NCBI GenBank assembly: GCA_014268975.2
Contig: CP077096.1
Coordinates: forward strand, 1,944,501-2,008,500
Direction: 5' to 3'
Length of the DNA: 64,000 nucleotides
From: Pseudomonas wayambapalatensis
GTDB taxonomy: Bacteria; Pseudomonadota; Gammaproteobacteria; Pseudomonadales; Pseudomonadaceae
A model generated the notes under the pieces. It made no database searches and had not been told where the DNA came from. It saw only the letters and a list, made by a program, of their open reading frames with translations. Position numbers and translations under genes: made by a program. Numbering within the stretch: the stretch's first letter is position 1; each line of letters begins with the position of its first letter. Below are positions 45,985 through 55,567 of the stretch, piece after piece.

Positions 45985-47106
45985 TTATTCAGGGGCTGTT
46001 TTGGCCTTGCGGGGTTTCTGCTCCGGGCGCTTGCCCGGCTTCAGGTGCCAGCGGTCGGCGTTGGCGAGCAGGCGCTGCTGAATGTCAGGCGGGTAGTCAC
46101 TCAATGTGGTGAGCGGGGGCACCGGTTTACCCGGTAGCCCGGCCTCGCGGATGATCTTCGGCCAGCGTGGACGCCAGCAGAGCATCAGGCTGAGCCAGTG
46201 TGAGGTGCCGATGATCACGAAGGCAGGCCAGACCAGCAGCAGGGCAACCTTGAAGGGCCACCTGCTATTGCGAAAGAAACGGCCCATGCCTTCGAACTGG
46301 GCACTGAAGGCCTGGATGGGCGATGGGAAGCGTGTGCTCAGGCGCGGGCGCGGGACGGAGTCGGGGCCTTCTTCCATGTAGCGGCGGATGAACTCCCATT
46401 CGTCCCGCAGTTCGCTGCCGCCTTGGCCTTGTTTGCCTAGCAGGGCCATTTCCATGTGAGGTAGTCCTGTCAAATGAGGGTGCCAAGCCAGAACGAGTCG
46501 CATACCCATGCTAAGACGATCATCCTTTGGGTTAGTGGCGGTGCTTCCTGTTGTTTTCCAGGCAAATGTAACAATGCCGCCGCAGTAGCCAGGGCGGTGC
46601 AAATGAACTTGCTGAGTTTTACGGTTGAACCGTATTAGTAAGTGGCGGCTTGTCAGCATTTCCAGGCGAGTCAGTCGAAAGCCGTACCGAGCGTAAAAAT
46701 ATCCTGTGCTGCCACCCAGTGCTAGTAGAAACGTAGTCAGTGATAGCGTCAGTACGCTGAAGTCTGGGAGCTGTGTGATGATGAGTGATATGAATCCGAA
46801 GGTTATTATTGACCATGCCCAAGCTGCAGGTGCCAACATTCCTAATGTAGCCATGGTTATTAAGCCACGTTTTTCCTCTGATCCGCCGCAGCGCATTTCC
46901 ATGATGTTGTCGTCGAACTCGAATACCGGCCCGCGGCTGCTCGGATTATCACTGACGGGTCTAAGATGTAAGTCAGATGTAAAATCCTCTTCGTAATTAT
47001 CTTTGGCAGCTCGCAATTGGGTGCGCGTTTGGATTGATTCCGCCATTTCGCGGTCCGCCGATGACTCGATGTGCATTCTCCAGAACATCCATTCAATTAG
47101 GTGCAT
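45985..47106 (-). CDS. DUF6708-type membrane protein, possible effector immunity or accessory protein
   Basis: The 373-residue protein has a soluble N-terminus, two membrane helices at about 80-130 (TLGMLAPAAWAWSIITFGFI, TLSLTTFLLALGGSTGYFY), a central soluble domain and a third hydrophobic region near 285-315 (VALLLVWPAFVIIGTSHWL), then a basic C-terminus. It resembles the DUF6708 family that accompanies VasX/BTH_I2691-type effectors. Its ATG shares an A with the effector's TAA. Protection of the producer from a membrane-acting effector is the likely job but is inferred. The 5' half is more AT-rich than the neighbouring cco genes. Confidence 0.7.
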   Translation of the reverse strand: MHLIEWMFWRMHIESSADREMAESIQTRTQLRAAKDNYEEDFTSDLHLRPVSDNPSSRGPVFEFDDNIMEMRCGGSEEKRGLITMATLGMLAPAAWAWSIITFGFISLIITQLPDFSVLTLSLTTFLLALGGSTGYFYARYGFRLTRLEMLTSRHLLIRFNRKTQQVHLHRPGYCGGIVTFAWKTTGSTATNPKDDRLSMGMRLVLAWHPHLTGLPHMEMALLGKQGQGGSELRDEWEFIRRYMEEGPDSVPRPRLSTRFPSPIQAFSAQFEGMGRFFRNSRWPFKVALLLVWPAFVIIGTSHWLSLMLCWRPRWPKIIREAGLPGKPVPPLTTLSDYPPDIQQRLLANADRWHLKPGKRPEQKPRKAKTAPE

Positions 47107-49769
47107 TACATGACCTCATTGAGCGCTTTGTAGAGTTCTGAAAGTTCATGGGTGCTATCGAAAGGTTTTTTTTGTCTATCCCGTCGGTAGACGCTTTTTT
47201 TGCACCATTTCTCCAGTGCATCATCGTCAAAAATAAAAATGATCACTGTAATTGCAATGCCAATCCAGAATGTGCCGAGTACGAGTCTGGCCAATATGAG
47301 GCGAGCGGCTTGAGTTCCTAGCCTTGCGGAAAGCGCGCTAAATGAACTGGCTACGCTGCTTAAAAGTGTGTTGGAGGTGGTTCTGGCTAGATGTTGGAAC
47401 AGCGGTTGGGCAATGGCTATGGCTGTGCCCATCTCAGCTAACGATAAACCCACGACGGCGAAAGCGCGCGTAAGGTATGCAGTAGCTAATATTTGGCTAC
47501 TGCTTCTGGAAGTATTTGAAGGTTCTATAGACTTAGAGTGCTCAATCCCATCCGCAAAATCCCACCAGGCCAACACCAACCCCCCCATCCCCGCTAACCC
47601 TGCCCCCCACAACTTCAACCGCCCCAACGCCACCGTTGCCCCGCCGCCAGTCACGCTTTGTGCGCCATAGCGTGTCATGACCATTTCCAAATAACTAACC
47701 CCGATCTCGAACCCGGCAGCCGCCGTGCTCATCGCTGCTGCCAGTAGCTCGGTTTTCAGGCGCATGTCGCTATCTGGTAGCTGTCGCGCCTTGAAGGCCA
47801 TCAACATCCCCTCGATCAGGGTGATGACCCCGGATACCCGAACCTTGTAGAAGTCACTCTTGTGCGCCTGCATCAGCCCTTCGGCCCAGGCCTGATCGAG
47901 GTAGCGGGTGATCTGGCCGGCACTGCGTTTTGGGTTGATGGTCTGGTTGAGCTCCGCTGCTTGCGCGAGGCGCACATTTACGGCGGCTTCGTGCACGGAG
48001 GCAAATAGCGTGACTCGCAGCCCTTGGTGCAAGGCGCGGTCCAGATTGTTCGGCGCCGCGGTGCGCAGCACTTGGCGCCCGAGCGCGACATACCAGGCAT
48101 ACAAGCCAACGCTAGCCCTGCCGTTTTGTGCCTGGCGCTGTTCGTACAGTGTGTTCAGTCGGGTAAAGGCGTTGGCCGCTGCATGGGCCTGGCGGGCGAG
48201 GGCTTCCGGCAGGTCGAAGGAGGTCTCTGAACCGGATGCGGCCTTGGCGGCGTCGCGCAACTGTGCCAGCTCCTCGCGCAGGGTCTGTTGGTTGAAGGCG
48301 ATGCTGCGCATGGCCAGGTTGTCTCGCTCGGTGGGGTCGCTGCGCCACCAGTGGTCCAATACCTTGGTGCCGAGCTCGCTGAGTTCCATGCCGACCACGC
48401 ACTGCCCGGTCTGTTCGGCGAAAGCCAGGCCGTCTGTAGGGTCTGCGTCGTCGTAACGGTCCAGGGCCTGGAGAAAACGCTCGTTGATCACCCAGCGCAG
48501 GTGGTCCAATGCGCGTGCCTCGGCGGCGTGCTTGGCCGACTGCGTGACCTTGTGGAAGTGTTCGAGCTGAAGGCGCATGGCGGCGCGGTCCACCAGGGGG
48601 CCGTACTTCTCATCGAACTGCCGGTTGAACTCGCCCGCTTGCTGGCGGGCGTTTACCCGGGCTCGGGTGTCTCGCTCGAATTTTTCGAGAAGGGGCTTGA
48701 GCTGGGCATCGTGGGCATCCGCGTCTTTTCTCGCCTGCTCCGTGAAACCGTGGTACTCCGCAGGCATTACCGGTTGAAGACGCAGGGTTTCTGCCATGAC
48801 CTCGCGTTTGACAATCTGTTCGGCGCGCATTTCGGGATAGAGCTTTTCGATTTTTAGAAACGACTGCGCCACCAACAGCCGGCGCTCATTGTCGACTCCC
48901 GGCTCCACGCTGCGCTGCAGCCAATCGCTGCGCACCTGGTCGACTGCTGCATTGCGCCAGGCGTTGAGTTCCTGGGTGATACCGATAATGTCATCGACCA
49001 CGATGGCGGCGCCGCGGGGGTTGTTGCGGTTAGGTGACGGGGCGAAGGCCTGGCGCGTGGCCTGCAACGACAGTAGCTGGTCCTGGTTGAACGGCTGCTG
49101 CTTCAGCAGCGCCCGCAGTTGAGGGTCTTGTTGAGCCTTGAAGTCGGCGATGCACTCCAACTGGTCGTACTTGAGCACTGACGGTGGTGAGGGTAGCTCC
49201 ACCGGCTGAACGAGAGTCTCGACGTCGATGCTCGGCAAGCTGTCGCGGTAACCATCCTCGATCAAGCGGTAATTGTCGAGCATGCGTGGTGTCAGCGGGG
49301 TGGGGCTGTAGAGTGGGCGCAGCTCCTGCATGCTGTCGAGGTCGTACAGGGTTATCGTCCAGCCAAAACTCTTGATCAGATCATCGAGGGTCGCGCTGGG
49401 CAGGACCTCCCAGGGGGCGTCAGCGCTGATCGCGCGCAGCGATCCGTTGGCCAAGACGCGATACTGGCTGTGCCAGTGATAGGCCGGGTCGCCATAGCGC
49501 TTGAGCAACAGGTACAGAAATCCTTCGCGCAACGGGCGCAGCGCGTAGCTGGAATGACTGAGAGGTTGTACGTCGGGGTAAGGTGTCAGCGGCGCTGTAA
49601 GCGTGGGTAGCCGGCTGCGTTGCGCAGCTTCGCCACCGACTGCTGCGAAGCGTAGCGGCAGCAGTTGGAAGCTGCGCGTGCATGAGGCCACCGGGCTGTT
49701 GCTCAGAGCAGGTTTGTACGTGGCATTGACCTGTTTGCAGAGTTCGAGTGTTTCCAGCAGGGTGCTCAT
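47106..49769 (-). CDS. VasX/BTH_I2691-type T6SS effector
   Basis: The 887-residue protein begins with a domain like the VasX N-terminal region (FQLLPLRFAAVGG, SYALRPLREGFLYLLLKR near residue 80). A long helical centre (about 300-600) and several hydrophobic segments near the C-terminus (LWGAGLAGMGGLVLAWWDF, LVLGTFWIGIAITVIIFIF) follow. This layout fits effectors that insert in target membranes. ATG 49769 follows GAGG by 7 bases; a TTG one codon earlier is possible. A DUF4123 adaptor gene just upstream and a DUF6708 gene just downstream complete the unit. Confidence 0.82.
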   Translation of the reverse strand: MSTLLETLELCKQVNATYKPALSNSPVASCTRSFQLLPLRFAAVGGEAAQRSRLPTLTAPLTPYPDVQPLSHSSYALRPLREGFLYLLLKRYGDPAYHWHSQYRVLANGSLRAISADAPWEVLPSATLDDLIKSFGWTITLYDLDSMQELRPLYSPTPLTPRMLDNYRLIEDGYRDSLPSIDVETLVQPVELPSPPSVLKYDQLECIADFKAQQDPQLRALLKQQPFNQDQLLSLQATRQAFAPSPNRNNPRGAAIVVDDIIGITQELNAWRNAAVDQVRSDWLQRSVEPGVDNERRLLVAQSFLKIEKLYPEMRAEQIVKREVMAETLRLQPVMPAEYHGFTEQARKDADAHDAQLKPLLEKFERDTRARVNARQQAGEFNRQFDEKYGPLVDRAAMRLQLEHFHKVTQSAKHAAEARALDHLRWVINERFLQALDRYDDADPTDGLAFAEQTGQCVVGMELSELGTKVLDHWWRSDPTERDNLAMRSIAFNQQTLREELAQLRDAAKAASGSETSFDLPEALARQAHAAANAFTRLNTLYEQRQAQNGRASVGLYAWYVALGRQVLRTAAPNNLDRALHQGLRVTLFASVHEAAVNVRLAQAAELNQTINPKRSAGQITRYLDQAWAEGLMQAHKSDFYKVRVSGVITLIEGMLMAFKARQLPDSDMRLKTELLAAAMSTAAAGFEIGVSYLEMVMTRYGAQSVTGGGATVALGRLKLWGAGLAGMGGLVLAWWDFADGIEHSKSIEPSNTSRSSSQILATAYLTRAFAVVGLSLAEMGTAIAIAQPLFQHLARTTSNTLLSSVASSFSALSARLGTQAARLILARLVLGTFWIGIAITVIIFIFDDDALEKWCKKSVYRRDRQKKPFDSTHELSELYKALNEVM

Positions 49770-49778
49770 CAATTGGCC

Positions 49779-50666
49779 TCAGCGCGTGGATGCAGGCAGG
49801 AGGGTCTGCAGGTTGTCGACAAGCGCGGTCTGTTGCTCACAGGTCGCGCTCAGGGCTTGCTGCCAGGCAGGTGTGTCGGCGAGGTTGTCACCGTTGCACG
49901 CGAGCATCAGCACGTAGGTGATCAGGTCCTTGTCCCGCGTCAGACCATGTTCGCGGGCTTGGCGCAGGTAGAGGTCGATGAGGCCGATCTGTGTGCCGGG
50001 GCAGGCCCGATCGAATGCCGGAGCGGTGTTTTCCTTGCGCAGCAGTTTGGCCAGGTGATAGCTCAGCGGGTCCCCGGCCAGCGCAGCCCAGCTATCGGCA
50101 TCGAGGTGTATCGCAGGCACCGCGAGTGATTCTGGCTGATCGGCGCCAGTAAGCGACCTCCAGCGCTGTTCATTTGGATTGAGGGTAGGTTCCGGGAACC
50201 ACCAGCGGTGAATGGGTGCGAACAGTTGCCTGACGCCGGGCAGGTCTCGGCGGTTGTCCAGCACCTTCAGCACCGTGGCGGTGTGATAGCGAAGCAGGTA
50301 GCGATGCCCGTCCGGCCCGGTCGCTACCGCGGCCTGGCTGAGGTGCCTGGCCAGTTGTTCGGGTGCAAGTGCGCTGATGATCCAGCCGCAAACCGCGCGC
50401 TCGGCACATTCATCGAGTGCTCCCAGAAAATCGTACTGTGCGGACACGTCGGCACCTGGCCTGGCCGAGAACAGCCAGGGCCCTGCTGCCTGCAGGTTGG
50501 CGAACTGTGCCTGTTGCAGCAGCGGCCAGCAGTACGTCGAGACGTGTTCCTGAACCTTGTCGCGCGCAGAGGGGGTGAGGGAGGCTATGTCGATAATGCC
50601 GCTGAGCCGATAGCTGTTGGACTTTCGCAGTGTCGTGACGATTGACTGGATGAACGGGCTGAGCAT
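49779..50666 (-). CDS. DUF4123 T6SS effector-loading adaptor
   Basis: The 295-residue protein is of the DUF4123 (Tap/TEC) type that loads an effector onto its VgrG spike. Supporting segments are the N-terminal QAAGPWLFSARPGADV and the family-like GHRYLLRYHTATVLKVL. Its ATG overlaps the stop of the VgrG stub, and its stop is 9 bases before the effector start. The C-terminal third is variable, as expected for the part that meets the effector. Confidence 0.82.
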   Translation of the reverse strand: MLSPFIQSIVTTLRKSNSYRLSGIIDIASLTPSARDKVQEHVSTYCWPLLQQAQFANLQAAGPWLFSARPGADVSAQYDFLGALDECAERAVCGWIISALAPEQLARHLSQAAVATGPDGHRYLLRYHTATVLKVLDNRRDLPGVRQLFAPIHRWWFPEPTLNPNEQRWRSLTGADQPESLAVPAIHLDADSWAALAGDPLSYHLAKLLRKENTAPAFDRACPGTQIGLIDLYLRQAREHGLTRDKDLITYVLMLACNGDNLADTPAWQQALSATCEQQTALVDNLQTLLPASTR

Positions 50667-51004
50667 CAGGCACCCTCCATGGGGATCAGGCTGCGGCCCT
50701 CGGCGGTCGACTTGAGCGGTGTGCTGGTAGTGCGTGCCCTGGTCGGAGGCGGCTTCTCGCCTTGGCTGAAGCTGCTGACCAGGCCGTGAACGTGGCGTAC
50801 CGGCCGTTCGCCTTTCCAGAGGGTGAACAGCACGGGCTTGTCGAGCAAGTGACCGAAGTCGACGTCGTTGTCGTGGCTGACCAGTTCCAGCAGCAGTTGG
50901 TGAGGTGTGCTGACTGCTTCATTCAGGGTGAATGACACCACCTCGAATTGGGTGTCGCCAAGTATTGGCGAGAAGGTGTAATGAATGTCGGATTGGTACG
51001 GCAT
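50666..51004 (-). pseudogene. VgrG stub: N-terminal fragment of a T6SS spike protein
   Basis: The 112-residue product starts like a VgrG/TssI protein (DTQFEVVSFTLNEAVSTPHQ, then LLDKPVLFTLWKGERPVRHV and HGLVSSFSQGE), which covers only the first 80-85 residues of a protein normally over 600 long. After GEKPPP the sequence changes to an unrelated-looking tail ending RSLIPMEGA, which may be the original C-terminus after an internal deletion. The gp27/gp5 core and spike are gone, so it cannot work as a spike. Its stop still overlaps the DUF4123 start, which may keep translation of the cassette coupled. Confidence 0.78.
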
Positions 51005-51243
51005 GGAACTCCCTGTCCGGTGTTGTTCGAAGTGCCATGCAGCGCGCTTGAACCTGTTGAGCTCGGGGAGAGACCGTAAAAGATGAGTCCGGGGAAGTAT
51101 TGTCAGTAGATTCCTAGATTGATGTAGGAGGCGTCGCTCCAGCAGCTTCTGAAGCGTGGGGACGGTTTGCCCCCGCAATGGCCTTGGCAAACAAGACACA
51201 TCGCGGGGCAAGCCGCAGCGGCGTGCTGCCGCACCGGTGGGTG

Positions 51244-52185
51244 TTACTTGGCGGTTACTGTCTCTGGGACCTGGTCGTGCGACAGGCTATACACATAAGC
51301 CGCCAGCAGGTGCACCTTGTCGTTGCCCTGGATCTCGGCCTGAGCCGGCATCTGGCCCTGGCGACCATAGCGGATGGTCTGCTGCAACTGGGCGAAGCTC
51401 GAACCGTAGATGAACGCCTGCGGGTGGGTCAGGTCGGGGGCGCCCATGGCGGGGGTGCCTTTGCCTTCCGGCCCATGGCAGGCCACGCAGTTGCTGGCGA
51501 AGATTTCCTTGCCCTTGGCCACGTCGGCTTTGATCCCTTCAGGCAAGCTGCGCCCGTCCAGGTTGCTCAACACGAAGGCGGCCACATCCGCCACGCCCTG
51601 CTCGCCGATCACCTCGGCCCAGGCTGGCATCACGCCATGGCGGCCATTCATGATCGAGGCCTTGATGGTCTCGGGTTCACCGCCCCAGCGCCAGTCCTTG
51701 TCAGTCAGGTTGGGGAAACCATAGGCCCCTTTGGCGTCCGAGCCATGGCACACCGAGCAGTTGGAGGCGAACAGGCGTGCGCCCATCTTCAATGCCTGCG
51801 GATCCTTGGCCACTTCCTCCACCGGCATGGCGGCGAACTTGGCGAAGATCGGCCCGAAGCGGGCATCGGCCTTGTCCATTTCTTTCTGCCATTCGTTGAC
51901 CTGGGTCCAGCCGTTCTCGTAGCCGGGCAGGATGCCTTTCCAGTTACCCAGGCCCGGGTAGAGGATCAGGTAGCCCACCGAGAACACCAGGGTGCCGACG
52001 AACAGCCAGAACCACCATTTGGGCAGCGGGTTGTCGTATTCCTCGATCCCGTCGAAGCTGTGGCCCATGGTCTGGTCGGTGGTGTCGTGGCTCTGGCCCT
52101 TGCGCGTGGCGAGCAGCAACCAGGTCAGGCCGATCAGGCTGCCGATGGTCAGTACGCTGATGTACGTACTCCAGAAGGTGGTCAT
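51244..52185 (-). CDS. ccoP: cbb3 oxidase diheme subunit CcoP (distal copy)
   Basis: The 313-residue subunit has two N-terminal helices and two heme c motifs (CSVCH, CVACH). It is nearly identical to the proximal copy in the cytochrome domains but is shorter after GILPGY, going directly to [14 protein letters not shown]. It belongs to the Anr-controlled operon. Its ATG overlaps the ccoQ stop. Confidence 0.95.
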   Translation of the reverse strand: MTTFWSTYISVLTIGSLIGLTWLLLATRKGQSHDTTDQTMGHSFDGIEEYDNPLPKWWFWLFVGTLVFSVGYLILYPGLGNWKGILPGYENGWTQVNEWQKEMDKADARFGPIFAKFAAMPVEEVAKDPQALKMGARLFASNCSVCHGSDAKGAYGFPNLTDKDWRWGGEPETIKASIMNGRHGVMPAWAEVIGEQGVADVAAFVLSNLDGRSLPEGIKADVAKGKEIFASNCVACHGPEGKGTPAMGAPDLTHPQAFIYGSSFAQLQQTIRYGRQGQMPAQAEIQGNDKVHLLAAYVYSLSHDQVPETVTAK

Positions 52186-52373
52186 TGCCCGTTACTCCTC
52201 ATGGCAGGTTCCTGCCCGGCAGGGGGCAGGCGGTCGTCGTCGAAGGGCAGCAGGCGCGCTTCGGCGAAATCACGGTCGCGGCGGCGGTTGAACACCCAGA
52301 GCGACAGGCCGATGAAGGCGATCATCACCACCAGGGTGCCGAGGCCGCGGATCATGCCGATGTCGAATTCCAT
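52182..52373 (-). CDS. ccoQ: cbb3 oxidase small subunit CcoQ (distal copy)
   Basis: The 63-residue protein has a single helix ([21 protein letters not shown]) and a charged, Pro-containing tail. ATG 52373 lies 5 bases downstream of the ccoO stop. A longer frame upstream lies inside ccoO. Confidence 0.92.
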   Translation of the reverse strand: MEFDIGMIRGLGTLVVMIAFIGLSLWVFNRRRDRDFAEARLLPFDDDRLPPAGQEPAMRSNGQ

Positions 52374-52378
52374 CGTGC

Positions 52379-52987
52379 TTACCTCTTGTTCTTGATCGAG
52401 GTGCCCAGCACCTGCAGGTAGGCGACCAACGCATCCATCTCGGTCTTGCCCTTGACCGCGTCGCGGGCGCTGGCGATGTCCTCGTCGGTGTAGGGCACGC
52501 CGAGGGTGCGCAGTACACGCAGCTTGGTGTCGGTGTGGCTGTTGTCGACCGGTTGTGCGACCAGCCACGGGTAGGCCGGCATCTTCGATTCCGGTACCAC
52601 GTTGCGCGGGTTGTACAGGTGCGCGCGGTGCCAGTCGTCCGAGTAGCGTCCACCGACGCGGGCCAGGTCCGGGCCGGTGCGCTTGGAACCCCAGAGGAAG
52701 GGGTGGTCCCACACGCTTTCACCGGCCACCGAGTAGTGGCCATAGCGTTCGGTCTCGGCGCGGAACGGACGGATCATCTGCGAGTGGCAACCTACACAGC
52801 CTTCGCGGATGTAGATGTCACGGCCTTCCAGTTGCAGCGCGGTGTAGGGCTTCATGCCCTCGACCGGCTTGTTGGTGACGTCCTGGAAGAACAGCGGGAC
52901 GATCTGCGTGAGGCCGCCGATGCTGACGGCGAACACCATCAGCAAAGCCAGCAGGCCGACGTTTTTCTCGATGACTTCATGTTTCAT
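52379..52987 (-). CDS. ccoO: cbb3 oxidase monoheme subunit CcoO (distal copy)
   Basis: This 202-residue subunit has the same length and heme motif ([14 protein letters not shown]) as the proximal copy and differs mainly near residues 95-150 ([15 protein letters not shown]). It is separated from ccoN by 13 bases. Confidence 0.95.
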   Translation of the reverse strand: MKHEVIEKNVGLLALLMVFAVSIGGLTQIVPLFFQDVTNKPVEGMKPYTALQLEGRDIYIREGCVGCHSQMIRPFRAETERYGHYSVAGESVWDHPFLWGSKRTGPDLARVGGRYSDDWHRAHLYNPRNVVPESKMPAYPWLVAQPVDNSHTDTKLRVLRTLGVPYTDEDIASARDAVKGKTEMDALVAYLQVLGTSIKNKR

Positions 52988-53000
52988 CAGGCGTGTCTCC

Positions 53001-54425
53001 TCAAGCCAGCTGGGCGTTCGCAGGGGCGGCGTCGAGCGCTGGCGAACGCACGGTGCGCCAGGTGTTCCAGGCCATCAGGAACATGCCGCTGAGGAAGATC
53101 GCCCCGCCGACGAAGCGCACGATGAAGCCGGGGTGGCTGGCCACCAGGGTTTCGACGAACGAGTAGGTGAGCGTGCCGTCGCTGTTGACCGCGCGCCACA
53201 TCAGGCCCTGGGCGATGCCGTTGACCCACATCGAGGCGATGTAGAGCACGGTGCCGATGGTCGCCAGCCAGAAGTGCGCGTTGATCAGGCCGACGCTGTG
53301 CATCTGCTGCTTGCCGAACACCTTGGGAATGGTGTGGTACAGCGCGCCGATGGAGATCATCGCCACCCAGCCCAGGGCGCCGGCGTGGACGTGGCCGATG
53401 GTCCAGTCGGTGTAGTGGGAGAGGGCGTTGACGGTCTTGATCGCCATCATCGGGCCTTCGAAGGTCGACATGCCGTAGAACGCCAGCGACACGACGAGGA
53501 AGCGCAGGATCGGGTCGCTGCGCAGTTTGTGCCAGGCACCGGAGAGGGTCATCATGCCGTTGATCATCCCACCCCAGCTCGGTGCGAGCAGGATCAGCGA
53601 CATGATCATGCCCAGTGACTGGGCCCAGTCGGGCAGGGCGGTGTAGTGCAGGTGATGAGGGCCGGCCCAGATGTACAGGGTGATCAGCGCCCAGAAGTGC
53701 ACGATGGACAGGCGATAGGAATACACCGGTCGCTCGGCCTGCTTGGGCACGTAGTAGTACATCATCCCCAGGAAGCCTGCGGTCAGGAAGAAACCTACGG
53801 CGTTGTGGCCGTACCACCATTGCACCATGGCGTCGGTGGCCCCGGCGTAGACCGAGTACGACTTGGTCAGGCTGACCGGCATCTCCAGGTTGTTGACGAT
53901 GTGCAGGATCGCCACGGTGAGGATGAAGGCACCGAAGAACCAGTTGCCCACGTAGATGTGCTTGGTGGTGCGCTTCATCAGCGTGCCGAAGAACACGATG
54001 GCGTAGCAGACCCAGACGATGGTGATCAGGATGTCGATCGGCCATTCCAGTTCGGCGTATTCCTTGGAGCTGGTGTAGCCCAGTGGCAGGCTGATCGCCG
54101 CCAGCAGGATCACCAGTTGCCAGCCCCAGAAGGTGAATGCGGCCAATTTAGGCGCGAAGAGGATGGTCTGGCAGGTGCGCTGCACCGAATAATAGGAGGT
54201 GGCGAACAGGGCACAGCCACCGAAGGCGAAGATCACTGCGTTGGTGTGCAGCGGTCGCAGACGGCCGAAGCTGGTCCAGGGGAGGTCGAAGTTGAGGCTC
54301 GGCCACACGAGTTGCGCGGCGATGAAGACACCGAGCCCCATGCCGACGATGCCCCACACCACCGTCATGATGGCGAATTGGCGGACCACCTTGTAGTTGT
54401 AGGCGGTACTGCTGGTTGTGTTCAT
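53001..54425 (-). CDS. ccoN: cbb3 oxidase catalytic subunit CcoN (distal copy)
   Basis: The 474-residue subunit has the full set of heme/CuB ligand motifs ([36 protein letters not shown]). Most of the protein matches the proximal copy; the N-terminus ([12 protein letters not shown]) and C-terminus differ. An Anr box centred about 82 bases upstream of ATG 54425 predicts low-oxygen induction, as for cco2 of P. aeruginosa. A frame extension to 54476 would reach the promoter and is rejected. Confidence 0.95.
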   Translation of the reverse strand: MNTTSSTAYNYKVVRQFAIMTVVWGIVGMGLGVFIAAQLVWPSLNFDLPWTSFGRLRPLHTNAVIFAFGGCALFATSYYSVQRTCQTILFAPKLAAFTFWGWQLVILLAAISLPLGYTSSKEYAELEWPIDILITIVWVCYAIVFFGTLMKRTTKHIYVGNWFFGAFILTVAILHIVNNLEMPVSLTKSYSVYAGATDAMVQWWYGHNAVGFFLTAGFLGMMYYYVPKQAERPVYSYRLSIVHFWALITLYIWAGPHHLHYTALPDWAQSLGMIMSLILLAPSWGGMINGMMTLSGAWHKLRSDPILRFLVVSLAFYGMSTFEGPMMAIKTVNALSHYTDWTIGHVHAGALGWVAMISIGALYHTIPKVFGKQQMHSVGLINAHFWLATIGTVLYIASMWVNGIAQGLMWRAVNSDGTLTYSFVETLVASHPGFIVRFVGGAIFLSGMFLMAWNTWRTVRSPALDAAPANAQLA

Positions 54426-54474
54426 GTATGGGTTCCCATCCACGGTTATAGGCAGGCTAAACAGCGAGGCAAGC

Positions 54475-55167
54475 ATGAAAGATGGGCAATGTGCCGGTAT
54501 TGACGGGGATCAATGGGCCCAAGTGGGAAATGTCCCAGGCTTGCGCGTCGATCCTCCGCAAATCCGGGGCGATCAGGGGCGTTCCTGCACACTGATCCTG
54601 GCCCACGGCGCGGGGGCGCCGATGGACAGCGCGTTCATGGACGAGATTGCGCAAAGGCTGGCGGGGCTTGGGGTCGGGGTGATCCGCTTCGAATTTCCCT
54701 ACATGGCCGAGCGCCGCATAAACGGCGGCAAGCGTCCGCCCAACCCGCAGAAGGTGCTGCTCGAGTGCTGGCGCGAGGTGTATGGGCAGGTGCGACCATT
54801 GGTCACGGGCACCTTGGCCATTGGCGGCAAGTCCATGGGCGGGCGCATGGCCAGTTTGCTGGCCGATGAGTTGGAGGCGGATGCGCTGGTGTGCCTGGGG
54901 TATCCGTTCTATGCCGTGGGCAAGCCGGAGAAACCGCGGGTCGAGCATCTGGCCGGGCTGAAGACGCCCACGCTCATCGTCCAGGGCGAGCGGGATGCGC
55001 TGGGCAATCGCGAGGCGGTTCAGGGGTATGAACTGTCAACGGCGATCGAGGTGAACTGGCTGGTGGCGGGGGATCATGATCTGAAGCCGCTGAAAGCTTC
55101 AGGGTTCAGCCATGAGCAGCATCTGCAGGCGGCGGCTGAGAAGGTGGCGGGGTTTCTGAAGGGTTAG
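54475..55167 (+). CDS. Alpha/beta-hydrolase (dienelactone-hydrolase-like, KANL3/Tex30 type)
   Basis: The 230-residue protein has an alpha/beta-hydrolase layout: [13 protein letters not shown], the nucleophile motif in [12 protein letters not shown], a later Asp in GERDALG and a His in [11 protein letters not shown]. Many relatives are labelled dienelactone hydrolase; the substrate is unknown. GAGG at 54466-54469 lies 5 bases before ATG 54475. With this start, the Anr box for the divergent ccoN falls inside the first codons. GTG 54523 is an alternative start that would avoid this but has no ribosome-binding site. Confidence 0.82.
   Translation: MKDGQCAGIDGDQWAQVGNVPGLRVDPPQIRGDQGRSCTLILAHGAGAPMDSAFMDEIAQRLAGLGVGVIRFEFPYMAERRINGGKRPPNPQKVLLECWREVYGQVRPLVTGTLAIGGKSMGGRMASLLADELEADALVCLGYPFYAVGKPEKPRVEHLAGLKTPTLIVQGERDALGNREAVQGYELSTAIEVNWLVAGDHDLKPLKASGFSHEQHLQAAAEKVAGFLKG
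54500..54513. promoter_or_regulatory. Anr box for the distal ccoNOQP operon
   Basis: TTGACGGGGATCAA matches TTGAT-N4-ATCAA with one mismatch, the same mismatch as the hemN site. Reading toward ccoN, it is placed for activation from near -41. It overlaps the 5' coding region of the divergent hydrolase gene. Confidence 0.85.
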
Positions 55168-55176
55168 CGCTGGATT

Positions 55177-55198
55177 CTTCGCGGGCAAGCCCGCGAAG
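55177..55198. terminator. Bidirectional hairpin (single REP palindrome)
   Basis: CTTCGCGGGC and GCCCGCGAAG form a perfect 10-base stem with an AA loop. It has the REP core sequence and lies between the convergent hydrolase and ppnP genes, where it may end both transcripts. Confidence 0.7.
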
Positions 55199-55208
55199 AG
55201 CCTGATGC

Positions 55209-55493
55209 TTAGTCGCGATACTCGCACAGGTAAGCGGTATCGACCTTCACCTGCAGCTGGAACTTGCTGTCGGCCGGCACATTGAACTTGTCGCCTGCGT
55301 TGAAGGTTTCCCAGTTGTCGCTGCCCGGCAGCTTGACGATCAGGGCGCCGGACACCACGTGCATGATCTCGCGCTTGGCGGTGCCGAACTCGTATTCGCC
55401 CGGGGCCATCACGCCCACGGTGGCCGGACCTTCTTCGCCTGCGAAGGCGATCGACTTGACGGTGCCGTTGAAGTACTCGTTGACCTGGAACAT
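55209..55493 (-). CDS. ppnP: Pyrimidine/purine nucleoside phosphorylase PpnP
   Basis: This 94-residue cupin (formerly DUF1255) splits nucleosides with phosphate to give a base and pentose 1-phosphate. Family features include [33 protein letters not shown] and the end [13 protein letters not shown] lies before ATG 55493, so a much longer open frame upstream is rejected. It probably acts as a homo-oligomer in the cytoplasm. Confidence 0.94.
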   Translation of the reverse strand: MFQVNEYFNGTVKSIAFAGEEGPATVGVMAPGEYEFGTAKREIMHVVSGALIVKLPGSDNWETFNAGDKFNVPADSKFQLQVKVDTAYLCEYRD

Positions 55494-55567
55494 GGGCGAC
55501 TCCTGAACAGAAGGGCTGAAAAAAGGCTGGCCAGTATGCCCAAGCCCTGCGCGGTCGTCATCTGCTT

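Noticed and set aside
45628..46137. A 169-codon plus-strand frame across the ccoN upstream gap
   Set aside because: It runs into the antisense of the DUF6708 gene and shows no conserved features.
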